Origin: Pseudomonas sp. CCI4.2
GTDB lineage: Bacteria; Pseudomonadota; Gammaproteobacteria; Pseudomonadales; Pseudomonadaceae
Assembly (NCBI RefSeq): GCF_034350045.1
Contig: NZ_CP133781.1
Span: 1,456,001 to 1,520,000 of the forward strand
Direction of reading: 5' to 3'
Length of the DNA: 64,000 nucleotides
Positions within the stretch are counted from its first letter, which is position 1; each line of letters starts with the position of its first letter. The notes below the pieces were generated by a model. That model had not been told where the DNA came from, searched no databases, and saw nothing but the letters and a program-made list of their open reading frames with translations. Position numbers and translations under genes: made by a program. This document shows positions 8,292 through 17,027 of this stretch, one piece after another.

Positions 8292-9656
8292 TCATCGCAG
8301 TTCCGGCAGCCCGGAAAGTTCACCCAAACCGTGGGCTGTAGTCGTCGCGGTGCTGGTAGCGGTTGAGCGGTTTAACACTCGCCCGATGGCCAAGCCCATA
8401 AACAGGTTGGAGAGGGTGATCTCGAACATGTCGGTGGTCCAACTGGTCAGGCAGATGCAAATGCTGATCGCGAGTAAGGCGTTATCCATGCGTGAGGTTT
8501 GATCGCGCAGCATAAAGAACATGGGAATTTGCAGGGCGTACAGTGCGATGCCGACAAAGCCAAACGTTGCCCAAAGGTACATCGCGCTGCTGTCCGATCC
8601 GGTCAGGATCTGCGCGCCGGGCACCGGGAATAACACTTGGCTGCTGCCAAACATGCCCAACCCCGCGCCCGTCAAACTCCAGCCTTGCTGGTACAGGTAT
8701 TGGGTAACGTGCGGCCAGGTGTTGATCAGGCGGTCGTAAAGCGACATCAGGGAGCGGTCGCCGCTGGTGATGTTGTTGGGGTCAAAATCGAAGGCCACAC
8801 CGACGATGGGCAGCAGGAAGCCAATGGCGACCAAACCGACAAAAAGGGCCGCGCTGGTCCAGCGCAAGCGACTGAGCATCATCACCGCGAGGGTGAGGGC
8901 GAAGGCCGCCGCCGGCGCTTTACTGGTGGTCAGCACGATGGCGTAAAAGCCCACGGCGGCGATGATGCAAAACAGGATTCGCGAGCGGGTAAACATTGCC
9001 AGGTACAGGCTGAACATTGCAATGATGATCGACAGCGCGTTAGAGACCCGAGTAAAACCTGCGAGCCGGTCAAACTCATCGTCAGCCCATGCGGTGTTGC
9101 CGACTAGCTCAGTGTTGCCCACGAGGTAGCTGTAACCTTTCCACGGGACCGTGATGTATTTGTCCAGCAACAGCCCTATTAGAGACAAGATCAGGCACAT
9201 GCCGATGACCCAGCCCAGCAGTCGTTTGCGATGAAGAATGTGTTCGCTGCACACCGCGCCAAACAGCAACGGGCTGAATCCGAACAGGCTAAACGCAACG
9301 TTGGTAAAACTGGCGCCGTGCAGCATCGCCAGGGCGCAGGACACAAACAGCAGCAACAAGCCCACCCACAGCACGCGGGTGGCTTTGTAGGTCAGCAACT
9401 GCGCCGCGAACACTATCAGGCAGGCTATTTTCGGCAGGTACAGCAGCGGCGAAATGCCCACTTGGTCGAAGTAATAGCGCAGCGCACCGGCCAGTGTTTC
9501 GGACACGATCAGGCTGATGGCGACCCAAATAATTAAAGTGGATTTGTTGAATGTCAGGATCGACGGACGTTCAGTAGGGCTGAGATCGGGTGTCGACATC
9601 ATGGTGGTTGCCCTCTCAGGAGCGTAGAAAATTCGTCGTGGATAAAACGCGGGCAT
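8292..9656 (-). CDS. O-antigen ligase/polymerase-like membrane protein (Wzy/WaaL type)
   Basis: This polytopic membrane protein of up to 454 aa has about ten to twelve hydrophobic segments and one large periplasmic loop (about 290-370) with the RSLMSLYDRLINTWPH and GWSLTGAGLGMFGSS patterns seen in O-antigen ligases and Wzy polymerases. It would join sugar repeat units in the periplasm. Two starts are possible: 9656, with GAGG 9 bp upstream, or the double ATG at 9602/9599, with GAGAGG 9 bp upstream. The shorter form begins MSTPDLSP and looks more natural. It is first in the operon with the glycosidase and the acyltransferase. No flippase or glycosyltransferase gene is adjacent. Confidence 0.8.
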   Translation of the reverse strand: MPAFYPRRIFYAPERATTMMSTPDLSPTERPSILTFNKSTLIIWVAISLIVSETLAGALRYYFDQVGISPLLYLPKIACLIVFAAQLLTYKATRVLWVGLLLLFVSCALAMLHGASFTNVAFSLFGFSPLLFGAVCSEHILHRKRLLGWVIGMCLILSLIGLLLDKYITVPWKGYSYLVGNTELVGNTAWADDEFDRLAGFTRVSNALSIIIAMFSLYLAMFTRSRILFCIIAAVGFYAIVLTTSKAPAAAFALTLAVMMLSRLRWTSAALFVGLVAIGFLLPIVGVAFDFDPNNITSGDRSLMSLYDRLINTWPHVTQYLYQQGWSLTGAGLGMFGSSQVLFPVPGAQILTGSDSSAMYLWATFGFVGIALYALQIPMFFMLRDQTSRMDNALLAISICICLTSWTTDMFEITLSNLFMGLAIGRVLNRSTATSTATTTAHGLGELSGLPELR

Positions 9657-9814
9657 AGCTACCGCCCTCGAAAGACCTGGGGGGAGGCGATCGGATAGTT
9701 AAAGTGGGCGTTATTGCGCAGCAGATAGCGGTATATCAACGTCACTTTTGAGCGCTGTCAAATCAATTCGTCAAATTTTTAGCGCGAGTTATTGAGTGCG
9801 GTTACCAGCGCTAC

Positions 9815-9833
9815 TTAAGTAATTGATACTTAA
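9815..9833. promoter_or_regulatory. Candidate operator TTAAGTA-N5-TACTTAA
   Basis: A perfect 7-bp inverted repeat with a 5-bp spacer lies in the AT-rich region 160-230 bp upstream of the polymerase gene. The binding protein is unknown. Confidence 0.4.
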
Positions 9834-9919
9834 CGAGGGATAAAAAATTGACGCGATTTTTATGTACGTTATTGAACGGTTAATGCGTGGCTTCTATGAC
9901 TCATAATATTTACAGATGT

Positions 9920-9952
9920 AAAAACGGCTGACGCTTTCAAGCGCGTCAGCCG
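9920..9952 (-). terminator. Rho-independent terminator of opgD
   Basis: On the minus strand CGGCTGACGC pairs perfectly with GCGTCAGCCG across an 8-nt loop and is followed by TTTTT. It lies 20 bp after the opgD stop codon. Confidence 0.9.
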
Positions 9953-9972
9953 CTTTAATATCGGCCGCTCAA

Positions 9973-11592
9973 TCAGTTATAGCGGCGTTTGTCAGGTGCT
10001 GGCGGGAAATATTGGTAGAGCCAGGTTTCGCTCAGCGTTCTGTCGTGGGTGCGAATGAAAAGGCGCAGTTCGACGGGTGCCACTGAGTCGCTGTTGGGGT
10101 ACCAGTCGAACGTCACGCGATAGCCCTTGATGTCCGGAATCACCAACACGTTGAAGTCTTTTACTTCGCCGCCTGAGACGGTAATCACAGGTTCAATGCG
10201 GGTGCCCTCGGGCAATCGATCCAGACCGCCTCCGGTGAAGTCGACTGCAAATCGGCGCGCCCAGACTTCTGGGTGATGCTCGCCCGGCGCCCAGCCCTCA
10301 ATGAAGCCGCCCATTCCGGAGCGTGTGGCATGCACCCGTGCCAGCGGCGTACCGACCGGGGGCAAAGCGCTCCAGTAGAGCTTGTAACCGAAGTTCAGGG
10401 ACGTACCCGCCGTCACGGGGGCTTTGGGGGTCCAGAACGCCACGATGTTATCCAGGGTTTCTCCCGTGGTCGGAATTTCCAGCAGGTCTATCGAACCTTC
10501 GCCCCACGCAGTGGTGGGCTCGACCCACAGGCTCGGTCGCTGGTTGTACCAATCGACGGTGTCTTGGTAGCTGGAAAAATCGTGGTCGGTCTGGACCAGG
10601 CCAAAACCCTTGGGGTCTTTGTCGGCGAATGCGTTGAATTGCAAGGTGGCCGGATTGTTCAGCGGACGGCATATCCACTCACCGTTGCCGCGCCACATGG
10701 CCAGGCGGTCCGAGTCGTGGATTTCCGGGTGGAGGGTGTCGCACATGCGCCGCTCGTGAGTGCCGCAGCTGAACATGCTGGTCATCGCCGCGATGCCCAA
10801 CTGCTCAATGTCCTTGCGGGCGTTGATGTGGGCGTCGATGGCCATGACCACTTGATTGGCCTGACAGTCGATATCGAAACGGTAAGCGCCGGTCGCACTG
10901 GGGGAGTCGAGCAAGGCGTAGACAACGAAGCGGGTGTTGTCCTTGGTCGGCGTCTCGAACCAGAACTTGGTGAAGTTGGGAAATTCTTCCTTGCGCTTGG
11001 CATAGGTGTCGATGGCCAGGCCCCGGGCGGACAGCCCGTATTGCCCGGAGCTGTCCACGGCGCGGAAGTAGCTGGCGCCGAGAAACGACAGAATGTCATG
11101 GGTCGCGATTTCCGGGGCTTTGAACAGCTTGAACCCGGCGAAGCCCAAGTCGCCCTTGAGCTGCGATTTATCGACGCCGCTCTTGTCGTAATTGAACATT
11201 TCCGGCCGAAAATGCACCTCCCGCGACTCGTTGGTCTGGGGGTCGACGCTGTACATGCGAATCGGCTGTTTGAAGCCCATGCCGACATGAAAAAATTGCA
11301 CGTCCAACTGACCTTTGTTGTCGCCCCACAACGAGTGCGCCGGGTCGTATTGGATGGCGTTGAATTGTTGGGGGGTCATTGTCCCCAGGGTCGGCGGCAG
11401 CTGTTCGTTGGTATCAACGAAGGGCGTGCTAGCCAGTTGTTTGGCGTTGACTTGCAGGGCCGTGAAATCGAAATGCTCGACGTCGCCATCAGCCGTGGCT
11501 GCGAATGCCCGTGCTGCAAATAGCCCCGTTGCGGGTAGGCCGGTATAGGCCGCGAGAGCGAGCGATGCTTTCAGAAGATTCCTGCGATTCAT
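9973..11592 (-). CDS. opgD: Glucan biosynthesis protein D (osmoregulated periplasmic glucans)
   Basis: This 539-aa periplasmic protein of the MdoG/OpgD family acts on the beta-glucan backbone of osmoregulated periplasmic glucans. It has a twin-arginine signal ([16 protein letters not shown]) as expected for OpgD, then the long MdoG domain from about residue 38 ([16 protein letters not shown]) through [20 protein letters not shown] and [11 protein letters not shown] to the C-terminal immunoglobulin-like part. Length and motif order match full-length OpgD. An IS5-family element lies only 17 bp upstream of the ATG, so the native promoter is separated from the gene by 1.2 kb. Expression may now depend on read-through from the transposase, which points the same way. 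Confidence 0.93.
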   Translation of the reverse strand: MNRRNLLKASLALAAYTGLPATGLFAARAFAATADGDVEHFDFTALQVNAKQLASTPFVDTNEQLPPTLGTMTPQQFNAIQYDPAHSLWGDNKGQLDVQFFHVGMGFKQPIRMYSVDPQTNESREVHFRPEMFNYDKSGVDKSQLKGDLGFAGFKLFKAPEIATHDILSFLGASYFRAVDSSGQYGLSARGLAIDTYAKRKEEFPNFTKFWFETPTKDNTRFVVYALLDSPSATGAYRFDIDCQANQVVMAIDAHINARKDIEQLGIAAMTSMFSCGTHERRMCDTLHPEIHDSDRLAMWRGNGEWICRPLNNPATLQFNAFADKDPKGFGLVQTDHDFSSYQDTVDWYNQRPSLWVEPTTAWGEGSIDLLEIPTTGETLDNIVAFWTPKAPVTAGTSLNFGYKLYWSALPPVGTPLARVHATRSGMGGFIEGWAPGEHHPEVWARRFAVDFTGGGLDRLPEGTRIEPVITVSGGEVKDFNVLVIPDIKGYRVTFDWYPNSDSVAPVELRLFIRTHDRTLSETWLYQYFPPAPDKRRYN

Positions 11593-11605
11593 AACGATGG
11601 AGCCT

Positions 11606-11609
11606 CTAG
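11606..11609. other. Target-site duplication CTAG of IS5 copy 2
   Basis: CTAG at 11606-11609 is repeated at 12806-12809. Both insertion sites share the longer sequence GCCTCTAG on one side. Confidence 0.9.
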
Positions 11610-12805
11610 GGAAGGTCTGAAATAAGACCTTCTTTTTCTGGCAAATCGGGCGTCAAGCGCTCCGAAAGAAAGTACTTCACTGAAATTTCGAAAATATCGG
11701 CTTTTATTGATGAATAAGCCGGTTTTAAGCACTTATTAACCCTTAATTTCCATACTGCGGACGCACCTGTCCTATAGGCTCCATCAAATGTCGGCGCGCC
11801 ATCCACAGATTCGACAGTGCAAACAGTGTCACCAACTGCGCCGTGTTCTTTACCAACCCGCGAAACCGCACCTTGGTGTAACCAAACTGGCGCTTGATCA
11901 CCCGAAACGGGTGCTCAACCTTGGCCCGAGTTTGCGATTTGGCGTATTCAATCTTGCGCAACGCACGGCCAATGACGCTTTTTTCTCCATGTTTGCGGCG
12001 GCTGCTGGGCCTGGCGGAGATCGACCAGATCATCTCGCGCCCCTCATGTTCAAGCCGCTTTTCTACGCCGGTGTAGCCCGCGTCGCCACAGAGATGGGTC
12101 TCTTCGCCGTGCAGCAACTGATCGACTTGAGTGACGTCCGCGACATTGGCTGCCGTGCCCACCACGCTGTGCGTCAGACCCGTATCAGCGTCTACTCCGA
12201 TGTGCGCTTTCATCCCGAAAAAATATTGATTACCTTTCTTGGTCTGATGCATTTCGGGGTCGCGTTTACCCTCTTTATTCTTGGTCGACGTCGGCGCATG
12301 AATGATCGTGGCATCAACAATTGTGCCCTGACGAAGCATCAAACCTCGGTCTCCCAGGTAGCCATTAATGACCTCCAGGATTCCCCCGGCAAGATGGTTT
12401 TTCTCCAGCAGGCGACGGAAGTTGAGAATCGTGGTTTCGTCGGGAATGCGTTCCAGATTCAACCCCGCGAACTGGCGCAGAATCGTGGTCTCATAAAGAG
12501 ACTCTTCCATTGCTGGATCGCTATAGCCGAACCAGTTCTGCATCAGGTGCACACGCAACATGGCCATCAAGGGATACGCCGGGCGGCCCCCTTCGCCTTT
12601 TGGATAATGCGGCTCGATCAAAGCGATCAACCCCTTCCAGGGGACGACCTTGTCCATCTCGCTCAGGAAAATCTCACGGCGGGTTCGCTTACGTTTACCG
12701 GCGTACTCGGCATCGGCGAAAGAAATTTGCTTCATGGGGGGCAACCGCTCGGCTCATGTGATGGGGGACATTTCACCAGATTTGAAAACCTTTTTCAGAG
12801 TTTCC
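11610..12805 (-). mobile_element. IS5-family insertion sequence, copy 2 (1196 bp)
   Basis: It has the same length, ends and transposase as copy 1 at 436-1631, in the opposite orientation. The transposase reads towards opgD. The pair forms inverted repeats about 10 kb apart that could recombine and invert the segment between them. Confidence 0.95.
11743..12744 (-). CDS. IS5-family transposase
   Basis: The 333-aa DDE transposase is identical to that of copy 1, with D144, D221 and E277 as probable catalytic residues. It is transcribed towards opgD, whose start lies about 150 bp beyond the transposase stop codon. Read-through of this transcript is a plausible source of opgD mRNA. Confidence 0.96.
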   Translation of the reverse strand: MPPMKQISFADAEYAGKRKRTRREIFLSEMDKVVPWKGLIALIEPHYPKGEGGRPAYPLMAMLRVHLMQNWFGYSDPAMEESLYETTILRQFAGLNLERIPDETTILNFRRLLEKNHLAGGILEVINGYLGDRGLMLRQGTIVDATIIHAPTSTKNKEGKRDPEMHQTKKGNQYFFGMKAHIGVDADTGLTHSVVGTAANVADVTQVDQLLHGEETHLCGDAGYTGVEKRLEHEGREMIWSISARPSSRRKHGEKSVIGRALRKIEYAKSQTRAKVEHPFRVIKRQFGYTKVRFRGLVKNTAQLVTLFALSNLWMARRHLMEPIGQVRPQYGN

Positions 12806-12809
12806 CTAG

Positions 12810-13081
12810 GTAATGCCGTGACGCCTGCACGTGCGCGTGCAGATGCATACAACTACCCCCACTAGATAACAAAGTGGGCGACCTGTTCGCTACTGGGGGA
12901 AAAAAAAGATAGTGGCCTGGGTACCTGGCATGTCGATGTGGATTCTCGCCAACAAGTTGGCGCCTATCAAGCAAGGCATATCTTATTGATTACCAATAAT
13001 AAACTGTAGGAGCGGGCTTGCTCGCGATGGGCCCGGAGTCGCGCTCGACCGAAGCGGCCCCCAATGGGGCAGGGTCAAGCG
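12810..13081. other. Former upstream region of opgD, with REP-type sequences
   Basis: About 270 bp without a gene. It holds a ctgcacg-tgcg-cgtgcag hairpin (12826-12843) and two REP-type fragments near 12950 (ctcgccaacaagttggcgcc) and 13005 (ctgtaggagcgggcttgctcgcgatggg). Before IS insertion this was probably the opgD promoter region. Confidence 0.5.
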
Positions 13082-13396
13082 TCAGTCGTTGGATCTGTTC
13101 AGCGTCGAGGGGTCACTGAGGTACGTGGTGGATGGAAATTTGCCGTCCGAATCAAAATTGATGCGCGAGCCTCTGACGGTGACCGCATGCGCGTCAGTTT
13201 TGATAAAAAGAGTTTCACCACTTTTAAAGGTAAGCCGATGAATGTGTTTGTCGTGGTCTTGGCTTATGTCGTGGCTGACCAGGTCCAGTAAATTGCTCAA
13301 CCCTAAAAACGATCCGGGTTCAGTGATGGTCAGGCAGCTCGTAGTTTCAATGTCTGAAGTACAGGTGGGAACACGGAAATCCCAATGTTTTTTCAT
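13082..13396 (-). CDS. Hypothetical protein
   Basis: This 104-aa open frame begins MKKHWDFRVP and ends TLNRSND, with no signal peptide or membrane segment. It has two cysteines near the start (PTCTSDIETTSCL). I recognise no family. The ribosome-binding site is weak and codon use is not strongly biased, so it may be a real accessory gene or chance. The overlapping frame on the plus strand (13064-13291) looks less natural. Confidence 0.45.
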   Translation of the reverse strand: MKKHWDFRVPTCTSDIETTSCLTITEPGSFLGLSNLLDLVSHDISQDHDKHIHRLTFKSGETLFIKTDAHAVTVRGSRINFDSDGKFPSTTYLSDPSTLNRSND

Positions 13397-13748
13397 GGTG
13401 TTAGCCGTCGTATATTAGATGGGTTAGGGAATATAATCATCGGAACTTGTAACGGCAAGTCGCTCAATCCTTGAAATTGTAACTGTAGCTTTGCGCGGTT
13501 ATTCAATTGCGGTAACGACTGCTTTTAAACGCATAGGACGTTTCTGTTTTTTTTGTAGGACAAACTAACAGATGAAAATTGACGCCATTTTTTCCGTGAT
13601 TTTGGAAAGCAGAAAAATAAAAATCTATTTTATTTCGCACTACTTTGCACTCAATGATGGGCTCATCTAGGATTTCTCCGGTTTCCACGCTCGTAAATAC
13701 AACACTCAGTAGTCCCGCTAAATAGGAAATTATCAAAGGGATGTCCCT
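13397..13748. other. AT-rich intergenic region before acyltransferase
   Basis: About 350 bp, AT-rich, probably carrying the divergent promoters of its neighbours. A 106-aa minus-strand frame (13503-13823) overlaps the start of the acyltransferase gene and has no recognisable features, so I do not call it. Confidence 0.5.
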
Positions 13749-14891
13749 ATGGCCCAAGACAGACGATTTCATGCGCTTGATAGTTTTAGAGGGCTGTGTG
13801 CCCTCGCTGTGGTTGTTTACCATCTACACGTTGTTGGCAGTATCACCGAGCTGCAATTCTTCAGTAACGCAGACCTGTTCGTCGAGTTCTTCTTTGTCTT
13901 GAGCGGCTTTGTCATCACCCACGCTTATGGCTCAGGGGCGCCTATTGATTTCCGTAAATTTTTTATACTCAGGACTTTTCGGCTGCTTCCGCTGCATGTG
14001 TTTATGTTAGGTGTGTTCATTTTATTTGAGTTTCTAAAGTTGCTGGCAGCACATAAAGGATTTGCCTTCAATAAAGAACCCTTTACCGGGCAATATGCGC
14101 CTTCGCAGATACTGCCCAATTTATTCTTGATTCAAGCCTGGACACCCTTGACGGAGAACCTCTCATTTAACTATCCGGCCTGGAGCATCAGTATCGAGTA
14201 TTACATGTATATGATATTTGCCGGGGTGGCCTTTTTTTGCGCGGCCCATAAAAAACTCGCGTGGAGCGCAATCTCTTTGGGCGCTTTCGTTCTGTTATAT
14301 AACAATGCCGGGGCCTTGACTGAGTTCGCTTACAAGGGGCTCTCCTGCTTTTTTGCGGGGGCATTGTCATATGGAGTGTTTGGTGTTAAAAAAAAAAATC
14401 TAAAAACTAACTATGTGGTGTATTCACTACTGGAAGTTGTTTCTTTGTGCCTCATCGTGATGGCGCTCAATTCAGATCTGACCCAGAAAACCATCGTCTG
14501 CAGCCTGTTATTTTGCGGCGTGGTCACGCTGTTTGCCTTTGACGCGGGGGTGGTATCGAGCCTGCTAAAAACCCGAGTGTTCAGTTTTCTTGGCCGCCTT
14601 TCCTACTCGATCTACCTCACCCACGTCGTGGTACTCAGTGGCTTGATATTGGTATTTTTGGTTTTGGAGAAAAGGACCGGGTTGACCTTGGCGCCGATGA
14701 TGGGGGATGTGAGGTATATCGATACCGGCAGCGGCCTGCTCAATAACCTGTTGGTGGCGTTAATACTCCTGTGTGTGGTCGGTATTTCATACGTGACCTA
14801 TACGGTCATTGAAGTTAACGGTCAGAAAGTAGGCCGCTATCTCATCAATGGAAGGCTGAAAAAGATTCCTGCAGTGATTAACCCCGTTTAG
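13749..14891 (+). CDS. Acyltransferase 3 family membrane protein
   Basis: This 380-aa membrane acyltransferase, without the SGNH domain seen in the protein at 5042, probably acylates an exported glycan or lipid. N-terminal features are FHALDSFRGLCALAVVVYHLH (the catalytic histidine region), FVEFFFVLSGFVITHAY and the RTFRLLPLHVF arginine block. The segment FNYPAWSISIEYYMY corresponds to the family's SLSVE motif. About ten membrane helices follow. The start has AAAGGG 9 bp upstream. It stands alone, in the same accessory region as the other surface-polysaccharide genes. Confidence 0.87.
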   Translation: MAQDRRFHALDSFRGLCALAVVVYHLHVVGSITELQFFSNADLFVEFFFVLSGFVITHAYGSGAPIDFRKFFILRTFRLLPLHVFMLGVFILFEFLKLLAAHKGFAFNKEPFTGQYAPSQILPNLFLIQAWTPLTENLSFNYPAWSISIEYYMYMIFAGVAFFCAAHKKLAWSAISLGAFVLLYNNAGALTEFAYKGLSCFFAGALSYGVFGVKKKNLKTNYVVYSLLEVVSLCLIVMALNSDLTQKTIVCSLLFCGVVTLFAFDAGVVSSLLKTRVFSFLGRLSYSIYLTHVVVLSGLILVFLVLEKRTGLTLAPMMGDVRYIDTGSGLLNNLLVALILLCVVGISYVTYTVIEVNGQKVGRYLINGRLKKIPAVINPV

Positions 14892-15027
14892 GACCCGGCT
14901 GGCGCACCTGCATGATCACCTTCAAATCCCGTCAAAATATTTTGAACAATAATTTCACGACCCCTGTTATATCATAACGCTCGTTGGGCCAAGCCCACGG
15001 GTGTCTTCATTATGAGTAAGGTCTGGG

Positions 15028-17016
15028 GTGTCGATGCGGGTTGATCTGGATGGCGAAAGCGTTGGCCTTGATGGCTTGCCGCGCTTTCAAAGGGCCGCTT
15101 TTCATGCCCGTCGGTTGCAGCGGCTTTGTTACGGGCTGGCGGCATTGGGCTTGTTCAGCTTTGTCCTGGCAATGTTCGCGATGCTTTTTTCGCCTGCGAC
15201 GTTGTGGTCCGCGGTTCTGATTAATAACGCCGCAGCGTTGTGGGTGTTGGTGGCAGGTTTGCAGTCCGCGTATTGGATCGCCCATTGGCGCGCGCAAACC
15301 CTGGCCGCTGCGCACGTTTCGGCGGTGATCGAGCCGTTGCCGACAGACGCAGAACCCATCACCGACGAGCCCATCGGCTGGTCTGACCGCCTGTTGAGCC
15401 GCATCAGCGGCAGCGGCGTTTCGCTGCTGGCCCAAGTGGGGCCGCCGACGTTATGGCTGGGTGGCTGGGCGTTGCTGGCCATTCTGGTGGTGAAATGGGC
15501 CTGGAACCTGAGCCTCGTTGGATCGAGTGTTGGCCCGATGGGCACTGTCGTCGGCGCCGTTGCACTGTTACTGGCCTTCGGGTTGTTGGTGCTGGAACGC
15601 CAACTGACCCACGAATTGCCGGCCGAGTGGCCTGAAGCCGCACAAATGGCGCAACTGACGCGGGTCGTGATCGCCTGCTTGTTGCTCAGTGCGTTGTGCC
15701 TGTTTTTCTCCACACCTGACCGTCTCTGGCCAGTCCGACTGGCTGTATTGATCGGCTTGTTGCCTGTGCTGGTGGCGCTGGAATTATTGCTCCGGGCCGT
15801 CATGTCGCTGTTTAGCCCGCGCACAGAGCGGATCGAGCCGCGACTGCTGGCCAGCAGTTTTGTCGCGGGACTGCTGCGCTGGCCACCGCAGCCCTTGTTG
15901 GCGCTGCAGAACGAATTGCATAACCGATTCGGCATCGACCTGCGCCAGATATGGGCGTTCACCTACATGCGCCGGGCTTTTTTGCCGGTGTTGGCGGTGG
16001 TGTTGGGGCTAGGTTGGGTGCTGAGCGGTGTGCATGAAATACCAATGCAGGGCCGAGGCATCTATGAGCGTTTCGGCAAACCGGTGCAAGTCTTCGGTCC
16101 GGGCTTGCACACCGGTTTACCCTGGCCTTTCGGGCGCGTGTTGGCAGTAGAAAATGGTGTTGTCCACGAGTTGGCAACCAGCGTTTCAGAATCCAATGCC
16201 GTCGAGCAGGTCCTTGAGCCCGCTGAAGGGCCGGCGCCCCTGAGTGCCAACCGTCTGTGGGACGCCAGCCATATCAACGAAAAATCCCAAGTCATCGCCA
16301 GCAGTGCAGGTGACAAGCCTTCGACCCAAAAGCAGAGCTTCCAGATCGTCAATATGGACGTGCGGTTTGTCTATCGAATCGGCCTGACCGATCAGGCGGC
16401 GATGGCGGCAACCTACAACAGCGCCGATGTTCCTACGCTGATTCGCAGCACCGCGAGCCGAATATTGGTCCACGATTTTGCATCGCGGACCCTGGATGAG
16501 TTACTCGGAGAACAACGCGCCGCGTTGTCTTCCGACATCGGTGACGCTGTCCAAGCAGACCTGAAGAAGCTCGACAGCGGCGTAGAAATTTTAGCCACTG
16601 TCGTGGAGTCTATTCACCCACCCGCTGGGGCGGCCAACGCCTACCATGCGGTGCAGGCGGCGCAAATCGGCGCCCAGGCGTTGATTTCACGGGAGCGGGG
16701 CGCAGCCAGCGAGCAATCGAACTTGGCCGAACTTAACGCCAGCGTGGAGAAAGACAATGCGTCTGCGGCAGCCCGCGAAGTAATGGCGTTGGCTCAAGGC
16801 GCAGACCTGCGCTTCAGCGCCGAGCGTAAGGCGTATGACCAGGCGGGCCAGGCTTTTTTGCTTGAGCAATACCTGACGCAGCTGAGCCAGGGCTTGGTCC
16901 ACGCCAAGCTGTTGATTCTCGATCATCGACTCGGCGGCAACATTGCACCGACCATCGATTTGCGTACTTTCACGTTACCGGCAGACCCAACGGCGCCGAG
17001 TAAAGCCGTCCATTAA
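15028..17016 (+). CDS. SPFH/band-7 membrane protein with multi-span N-terminus (HflK-like)
   Basis: This 662-aa protein is first of a four-gene operon. The first ~325 residues hold about six to seven membrane helices, much more than the single anchor of classical HflK. A band-7/SPFH domain follows (GIYERFGKPVQVFGPGLHTGLPWPFG, about 345-370; MDVRFVYRIG about 440) and then an alanine- and glutamine-rich coiled segment (about 545-610). SPFH proteins form large ring or cage assemblies in membranes and often regulate proteases such as FtsH. This one is not at the usual hflX-hflKC locus, so its role is probably different. The start may be the GTG at 15028 or the ATG two codons later. The next gene starts 11 bp after its stop codon. 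Confidence 0.85.
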   Translation: MSMRVDLDGESVGLDGLPRFQRAAFHARRLQRLCYGLAALGLFSFVLAMFAMLFSPATLWSAVLINNAAALWVLVAGLQSAYWIAHWRAQTLAAAHVSAVIEPLPTDAEPITDEPIGWSDRLLSRISGSGVSLLAQVGPPTLWLGGWALLAILVVKWAWNLSLVGSSVGPMGTVVGAVALLLAFGLLVLERQLTHELPAEWPEAAQMAQLTRVVIACLLLSALCLFFSTPDRLWPVRLAVLIGLLPVLVALELLLRAVMSLFSPRTERIEPRLLASSFVAGLLRWPPQPLLALQNELHNRFGIDLRQIWAFTYMRRAFLPVLAVVLGLGWVLSGVHEIPMQGRGIYERFGKPVQVFGPGLHTGLPWPFGRVLAVENGVVHELATSVSESNAVEQVLEPAEGPAPLSANRLWDASHINEKSQVIASSAGDKPSTQKQSFQIVNMDVRFVYRIGLTDQAAMAATYNSADVPTLIRSTASRILVHDFASRTLDELLGEQRAALSSDIGDAVQADLKKLDSGVEILATVVESIHPPAGAANAYHAVQAAQIGAQALISRERGAASEQSNLAELNASVEKDNASAAAREVMALAQGADLRFSAERKAYDQAGQAFLLEQYLTQLSQGLVHAKLLILDHRLGGNIAPTIDLRTFTLPADPTAPSKAVH

Positions 17017-17027
17017 GGAGTCGTCCC

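Larger units (their letters stand above)
9657..9972. other. Intergenic region between opgD and polysaccharide operon
   Basis: This 316-bp stretch has no gene. It holds the opgD terminator (9920-9952), an AT-rich stretch likely to carry the promoter of the polysaccharide operon, and the palindrome at 9815-9833. Confidence 0.7.

Noticed and set aside
10273..11523. 416-aa frame antisense to opgD
   Set aside because: It is a shadow frame. opgD is well supported on the other strand.
436..12805. Composite transposon formed by the two IS5 copies
   Set aside because: Each copy has its own CTAG duplication, and the left copy is bracketed by halves of one gene. They are independent insertions.
13503..13823. 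106-aa minus-strand frame before the acyltransferase
   Set aside because: It overlaps the acyltransferase start by 75 bp, has no clear ribosome-binding site and no recognisable features.
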